Source: an uncultured Treponema sp. (GTDB taxonomy: Bacteria; Spirochaetota; Spirochaetia; Treponematales; Treponemataceae). Taken from it: DNA of 64,000 nucleotides. Under the pieces are notes generated by a model. It saw only the letters and a program-made list of their open reading frames with translations, had not been told where the DNA came from and searched no databases. Of this stretch, positions 60,019 through 64,000 are shown piece after piece; position 1 is the first letter of the stretch, and every line of letters starts with the position of its first letter. The stretch lies in assembly GCA_905372235.1 (NCBI GenBank), contig CAJPOF010000003.1, forward strand, positions 1 through 64,000, given 5' to 3'. Position numbers and translations under genes: made by a program.

Positions 60019-60303
60019 CTATACGCCCTCAAACGCCTGGATTGTCTGTCCAGAAGCAAGACGTACGATTGCCTTTTTGTATGAGCTTGTGCGTCCCTGC
60101 TTGCCGCGAAGCCGCTTCATTTTGCCCATAACATTGATTGTTCTGCAGTTCACAACCTTAACATTGAAAAGTTTTGAAACCGCTTCTTTTATTTCAGTTT
60201 TTGTTGCAGATGGATGAACTATGAAAACATACTTGTTCTGATCCCTTAGTTCATTTGCCTTTTCTGTAACGACAGGCTCAATAAGAATATCTGTAAAATC
60301 CAT
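60019..60303 (-). CDS. rplW: 50S ribosomal protein L23
   Basis: 94 residues. ILIEPVVTEKANELRDQNKY, FIVHPSATKTEIKEAVSKLF and FNVKVVNCRTINVMGKMKRL. It forms the docking site for trigger factor and SRP at the tunnel exit. The start overlaps the rplD stop by one base. Confidence 0.97.
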   Translation of the reverse strand: MDFTDILIEPVVTEKANELRDQNKYVFIVHPSATKTEIKEAVSKLFNVKVVNCRTINVMGKMKRLRGKQGRTSSYKKAIVRLASGQTIQAFEGV

Positions 60304-60941
60304 TATTTAGCCTCCTTGTCTTCGGCATAAAACTCCGAAAGATTCTTCACCGCACTTTCAAGAACAACAATCTTGCGGGCGTAGAACAAATCGTGCGCTC
60401 TAAGACGATTGAAAGAAAGGAATGAAAGAGTCGGAATGTTTCGACCAGCCTGCTTGATTTTCCTGTCATCATCTTTAAGGATGATTACAGTCCTTTCGTT
60501 TTTTGAAAAATTATTGAGAATTCCAACCAAATCCTTTGTTTTACCGGATTCAATGGTAAAATCCTCCACGACAGTGAACCTGTCGCTTCTAGCCTGCATT
60601 GAAAGTATTGTTTTCATTGCAAGTCTTTTTTCTTTCTTTGGAATGGAATAACTGAAATCACGGGGTTTAGGTCCGAAAATCGTACCTCCGCCAACCATTA
60701 TCGGCGATTTTTTATCACCGCGACGAGCATTACCCGTTCCCTTCTGCTTGTATGGCTTAGCATTCGAACCATGGACTTCAGCACGGGTTTTGGTGCAAGC
60801 CGTTCCCACTCGCATATTCGCCAGTTCGTTTGTTATGGCATAGTAAATAACGGCATCGTTTTCTGGAAGATTGAACACACCATCATCAAGAGTGATTGTA
60901 CGCAGTTCTTTTCCAGAAGTTGAATATACTTTCTTTTCCAT
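60303..60941 (-). CDS. rplD: 50S ribosomal protein L4
   Basis: 212 residues. Extended loop TRAEVHGSNAKPYKQKGTGN ARRGDKKSPIMVGGGTIFGP and the C-terminal domain are intact. In E. coli L4 represses the S10 operon; a foldable spacer upstream of rplC here might serve a similar purpose. Eleven bases after rplC. Confidence 0.97.
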   Translation of the reverse strand: MEKKVYSTSGKELRTITLDDGVFNLPENDAVIYYAITNELANMRVGTACTKTRAEVHGSNAKPYKQKGTGNARRGDKKSPIMVGGGTIFGPKPRDFSYSIPKKEKRLAMKTILSMQARSDRFTVVEDFTIESGKTKDLVGILNNFSKNERTVIILKDDDRKIKQAGRNIPTLSFLSFNRLRAHDLFYARKIVVLESAVKNLSEFYAEDKEAK

Positions 60942-60952
60942 ATCCGATTCTC

Positions 60953-61576
60953 CTAGTCTTTCTTCACTGCTGACTTCACGATGAGAGTGCAGTCTCTTAC
61001 GCCCGGCACGGCTCCACGAACCAAAATCACATTCAGTTCAGGATCGAGTTTTACAATCTTTAGATTCTGTACGGTTACACGCCTGAATCCCATATGTCCG
61101 GGGAGCTTGATGTTCTTGAAACTGCGACCCGGGGTTGTACAAGCACCCGTTCCGCCCGGCTCTCTGTGGAATTTCGAACCGTGAGTGGCTCGTCCACCGT
61201 GGAAGCCCCATCTTTTCATAACGCCCTGAAAGCCTTTTCCTTTTGAAGTGGCTGTAACATCCAAAAAACGCGATTCATTGAAAAGTTCAAGACCGATTTT
61301 GTCGCCGACTGCGACCTCTTTCCCAAAGTCCCTAAACTCTTTAAGAGTGCGTTTTGGAGAAATGTTTTCAGGGAAAACTCCTGCGTACGCCTTGTTAGCT
61401 TTGTTTGCTTTCAGATCGCCTACGCCAAGGACGACGGCATCGTAGCCGTTTCTTTCCTTAGTTTTCGTAGAAATAACGGTGTTCGGTTCAACGCGGATCA
61501 CGGTAACAGGTGTTAAGTTACCGGCTTCGTCGAATACCTGTGTCATTCCTACTTTCTTTGCAATCAGACCTTTCAT
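60953..61576 (-). CDS. rplC: 50S ribosomal protein L3
   Basis: 207 residues. MKGLIAKKVGMTQVFDEAGN and the signature FHGGRATHGSKFHREPGGTG, with the Gln methylated in other bacteria replaced here by the sequence around KFHREPG. It is preceded by a 105-base spacer after rpsJ; AAGGAG lies before the ATG. Confidence 0.97.
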   Translation of the reverse strand: MKGLIAKKVGMTQVFDEAGNLTPVTVIRVEPNTVISTKTKERNGYDAVVLGVGDLKANKANKAYAGVFPENISPKRTLKEFRDFGKEVAVGDKIGLELFNESRFLDVTATSKGKGFQGVMKRWGFHGGRATHGSKFHREPGGTGACTTPGRSFKNIKLPGHMGFRRVTVQNLKIVKLDPELNVILVRGAVPGVRDCTLIVKSAVKKD

Positions 61577-61603
61577 TCTGATAACTCCTTTTGACCAAAG
61601 TTC

Positions 61604-61657
61604 CCGAACGGAACATTAGTTCATATTGTTCGGCCGTCAACCCAGATCCGGAGGGTT
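61604..61657 (-). other. foldable spacer between rpsJ and rplC
   Basis: The 105-base gap is long for this operon. Complementary arms: CCGAAC (61604-61609) with GTTCGG (61628-61633), and AACCC (61639-61643) with GGGTT (61653-61657). Stems are short, so this is a weak structure call; possible binding site for an autoregulatory r-protein. Confidence 0.35.
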
Positions 61658-61681
61658 CGTACCTTTTCCTGCAGCAATAAT

Positions 61682-61990
61682 TTACTGCTTGATTTCGACT
61701 GCAACGCCTGCCGGAAGTTCCAACTTCATCAAAGAATTCATGACTTCTTCGGTAGGGTTCAGAATGTCGATAAGGCGTTTGTGCGTCCTCATCTCAAACT
61801 GCTCACGAGCCTTTTTGTTTACGTGAGGCGAGCGAAGAACCGTCACCTTATTGATTCTGGTTGGAAGCGGAATTGGTCCTGAAACCTTTGCGCCGGACTT
61901 CTGAACTGCAGAAACGATTGCCTTAGCACTACGATCGATCAGTTCAACATCAAATGCACGAAGTCGAACACGAATCTTTCCATTCGCCAT
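61682..61990 (-). CDS. rpsJ: 30S ribosomal protein S10
   Basis: 102 residues starting MANGKIRVRLRAFDVELIDR at 61990 (TTGGAGG upstream); an in-frame start five codons earlier overlaps the Shine-Dalgarno sequence. Signature SGPIPLPTRINKVTVLRSPH is intact. Also known as NusE, a transcription antitermination partner. Confidence 0.98.
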   Translation of the reverse strand: MANGKIRVRLRAFDVELIDRSAKAIVSAVQKSGAKVSGPIPLPTRINKVTVLRSPHVNKKAREQFEMRTHKRLIDILNPTEEVMNSLMKLELPAGVAVEIKQ

Positions 61991-62011
61991 TAATTTTTCC
62001 TCCAAGGATAA

Positions 62012-62041
62012 AGGTCAGCCCGACAAAACGCAGGCTGACCT
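62012..62041 (-). other. hairpin between tuf and rpsJ
   Basis: AGGTCAGCC (62012-62020) and GGCTGACCT (62033-62041) form a perfect 9-bp stem just after the tuf stop, followed on the minus strand by TTTATCC. It may be a leaky terminator that lowers rpsJ relative to tuf, or an RNA-processing site. Confidence 0.55.
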
Positions 62042-62052
62042 AAAACCTATAA

Positions 62053-63243
62053 CTATTCGATAATCTTTGTAACCTGTCCGGAAGCGATTGTTCGTCCGCC
62101 TTCACGGATAGCAAGTTTAAGACCTTCGTCCATAGCGATTGGGTGGATAAGTTCTCCGATAACCTTTACGTTGTCGCCAGGGTTTACCATTTCTACGCCG
62201 TCGCCGAGCATGATAGTTCCCGTGATGTCCGTAGTTCTGAAGTAGAACTGTGGTCGATAACCATTCCTGAATGAAGAATGTCTTCCGCCTTCAGCCTCTG
62301 TAAGAACGTAAAGCTGAGCCTCGAACTTTGTGTGAGGATGGATTGAACCCGGCTTTGCAAGAACCTGACCGCGAACAACATCCTTCTTTTCAACGCCACG
62401 AAGAAGGATACCGACGTTATCGCCCGGAATACCCTGCTCAAGCGTTTTCTGGAACATTTCAATACCAGTAACAGTTGTTGTAGCAGTTGGACGAATACCA
62501 ACGATTTCCACGGTTTCACCCATATTTACAACACCACGCTCGATTCGTCCTGTTACTACAGTTCCACGACCGGAGATTGTGAAGATATCCTCGATTGGCA
62601 TCAAGAACGGCTTGTCCTCTTCCCTTACAGGATCATCGAACCATGAGTCCATTGCAGCAAGCAATTCTTCGATGCATTTTGTGTTCTCAGGATTTGAAGC
62701 TTCGTTCAACGCCTTGAACGCAGAACCCTTGATAATCGGGGTCTCGTCAGCAAAGCCGTACTTCTTGATTGTGTCTTTTACGTCTTCTTCAACGAGCATC
62801 AACATCTCTTCGTCACCGTCGAGCATATCAACCTTGTTCAAGAACACGATAATCTTAGGAACACCTACCTGCCTAGCAAGCAAAAGGTGTTCTTTTGTCT
62901 GAGCCATAACACCGTCAGAGGCAGCAATTACAAGAACCGCTCCATCCATCTGAGCAGCACCGGTAATCATGTTCTTTACATAGTCGGCGTGTCCAGGACA
63001 GTCGATATGCGCATAGTGTCTCTTGTCAGACTGATACTCAAGATGACGAGTATTAATAGTAATACCACGCTCTTTTTCCTCAGGAGCGTTATCAATTTCG
63101 TCATACTTGAGCAACTTATCACCATACTTATTAGCACAGTATGTTGTGATAGCTGCCGAAAGTGTTGTCTTACCATGGTCTACGTGACCAATAGTACCAA
63201 CGTTCATGTGAGGCTTAGTTCTCGCGAACTTCTCCTTTGCCAT
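62053..63243 (-). CDS. tuf: elongation factor Tu
   Basis: 396 residues starting MAKEKFARTKPHMNVGTIGH (AAGGAG before the ATG at 63243). G1 GHVDHGKT, G2 region RGITINT, G3 DCPGHADY, G4 NKVD and domains 2-3 complete. It heads the S10-type cluster, separated from rpsG by about 550 bases and without fusA. A TATAAT at 63284-63289 probably gives it its own promoter. Confidence 0.99.
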   Translation of the reverse strand: MAKEKFARTKPHMNVGTIGHVDHGKTTLSAAITTYCANKYGDKLLKYDEIDNAPEEKERGITINTRHLEYQSDKRHYAHIDCPGHADYVKNMITGAAQMDGAVLVIAASDGVMAQTKEHLLLARQVGVPKIIVFLNKVDMLDGDEEMLMLVEEDVKDTIKKYGFADETPIIKGSAFKALNEASNPENTKCIEELLAAMDSWFDDPVREEDKPFLMPIEDIFTISGRGTVVTGRIERGVVNMGETVEIVGIRPTATTTVTGIEMFQKTLEQGIPGDNVGILLRGVEKKDVVRGQVLAKPGSIHPHTKFEAQLYVLTEAEGGRHSSFRNGYRPQFYFRTTDITGTIMLGDGVEMVNPGDNVKVIGELIHPIAMDEGLKLAIREGGRTIASGQVTKIIE

Positions 63244-63283
63244 GTTTTTCTCCTTGCCGGATCTTCTTATCGGGTAATCCAGC

Positions 63284-63289
63284 ATTATA
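63284..63289 (-). promoter_or_regulatory. -10 box of tuf
   Basis: TATAAT on the minus strand, 40 bases before the tuf ATG. No good -35 at 16-18 bases. Would give a leader of about 34 bases. Confidence 0.4.
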
Positions 63290-63744
63290 ATTTAATGTGT
63301 TGCACTTTAAGCCAGAATGAATCCCATATCGCCTGATAGAAAAATCCATTCGCAGACACACTTTTTCGCAAAAAATAAATACTGGCTTTATGAAAAGATG
63401 AGTGTTTTAGGACATGAAGTTCGACAAAACGAACTTTGCAACGATGTTTCATAATATCGAAACACCTTGGCCTTAAACCACCGATCATCATCAAGCACAG
63501 CGCCGACAACTGGTCTGGTCCTTAGAGCCTATCGGCCTCCCTGAAAAATCAATTTAAAACCGACTTTTTACAGGGCGCGTCATCCTGAAAATCTCCGACC
63601 CGGAGATTGACTTTACGGTAACGCAGGACTTTAATCCGCCGACTTCAAAGAACCTTACAAATCGCCACAGGGCAGTAGCGACATGTTCCACATTTATACA
63701 TTCTTTTGGAATTTATTTCAATAGAAAAATCGTGATTTAAATGA
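63290..63744 (-). other. about 455-base gap between rpsG and tuf
   Basis: No supported gene and no fusA remnant. It has short inverted repeats (AAGTTCG / CGAACTT near 63417-63434; GGCC-bounded segment near 63465-63535) and no T-run terminators. It could be a long tuf leader from an upstream promoter, or decayed repeat DNA; it does not match families A-D. Confidence 0.4.
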
Positions 63745-63774
63745 AAAAAGGGGACAATTTTTCGTCCCCTTTTT
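63745..63774 (-). terminator. terminator downstream of rpsG
   Basis: AAAAAGGGGAC and GTCCCCTTTTT form an 11-bp perfect stem with an 8-base loop and a T-run on the minus strand, 18 bases after the rpsG stop. It separates rpsG from tuf. Confidence 0.9.
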
Positions 63775-63792
63775 ATAATGCCGATTTCGGCA

Positions 63793-64000
63793 CTACCACC
63801 TGAAGTGGGCAAAAGCCTTGTTCGCCTCCGCCATCTTGTGAACGTCTTCCTTCTTTTTGTAAGCCGTACCGGTGCTGTTAAAAGCGTCAAGCAACTCGGA
63901 TGCCAAAGTATCAGCCATTCCATGCCCTGAACGAGAACGGGCGGCATTGATTATCCACCTCATCGCCAAAGCCTCGCGGCGAGCTTCACGGATTTCCATC
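63793..64000 (-). CDS. rpsG: 30S ribosomal protein S7, C-terminal part (cut by window edge)
   Basis: The last 69 or so residues of S7: REARREALAMRWIINAARSR, GHGMADTLASELLDAFNSTG and KKKEDVHKMAEANKAFAHFRW. The 5' part, and probably rpsL, lie outside the window. It ends in a strong terminator, so tuf is not reading through from it unless termination is partial. Confidence 0.96.
   Translation of the reverse strand, partial: MEIREARREALAMRWIINAARSRSGHGMADTLASELLDAFNSTGTAYKKKEDVHKMAEANKAFAHFRW

Noticed and set aside
63290..63744. tRNA or rRNA fragment between rpsG and tuf
   Set aside because: No cloverleaf, no TTCRANNC loop and no recognisable rRNA segment.
1..64000. CRISPR array, insertion sequence, prophage or plasmid genes
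   Set aside because: No regularly spaced repeats, transposase, integrase or phage structural genes were seen; the repeats found are short and dispersed.

Overview
The window looks like part of the chromosome of a host-associated Treponema (Spirochaetota). The evidence is a class I lysyl-tRNA synthetase, methyl-accepting chemotaxis proteins, a FlhG/MinD-type ATPase, many lipoproteins and the gene order tuf-rpsJ to rplQ without fusA, rpsD, adk, map or infA. DNA is fairly AT-rich with A-rich coding strands. No rRNA, tRNA, CRISPR array, transposase or prophage gene was seen.

Layout. 0.1-4.7 kb: two tandem chemoreceptor genes. 4.8-6.3 kb: an amino-acid ABC permease and a lipoprotein binding protein whose halves are in swapped order; no ATPase is adjacent. 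6.3-9.1 kb: YbaK-type deacylase, a HisA-HisI-HisE fusion and a small DUF5348-like protein. 9.2-25 kb: mostly housekeeping genes (a short MazG, Pth, STAS-zinc ribbon protein, two SPOR proteins, MiaB, LysRS, Lgt, FlhG-like ATPase, CtpA, RsmE, a degenerate GT26 protein, TrmJ). A cluster of DnaA-box-like repeats lies between pth and the STAS gene. 25.6-29.1 kb: livHMGF; a LivK-type binding protein is about 18 kb away at 46.9-48.0 kb. 29.3-34.7 kb: an Ig-like lipoprotein and a starch-degrading region in which a lipoprotein and a GH13 amylase share one frame split by a single TGA. 35-43 kb: Adk, an orphan adenine methyltransferase, an ArsR-family zinc-type sensor with a clear operator, transketolase, an EIIA protein and a CBS-ACT protein. 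43.3-46.5 kb: dGTPase and two small predicted outer-membrane proteins. 48.4-64 kb: the ribosomal superoperon on the minus strand from rpsG (cut by the window edge) and tuf to rplQ and a trailing zinc-ribbon protein.

How it works together. The right quarter supplies translation and secretion (ribosomal proteins, RpoA, SecY, EF-Tu), and the middle supplies RNA modification, tRNA charging and envelope maturation. The liv system, the permuted amino-acid binding protein and the amylase point to import of amino acids and use of alpha-glucans, as expected for a gut or oral commensal.

Most unusual points: the circularly permuted binding protein; the amylase lipoprotein interrupted at what was probably a Trp codon; a set of genes whose -10 box lies 5-9 bases before the ATG with no Shine-Dalgarno sequence (likely leaderless mRNAs); the DnaA-box cluster; a foldable RNA between secY and rpmJ; and at least four families of short dispersed intergenic repeats, two of which differ mainly at third codon positions.
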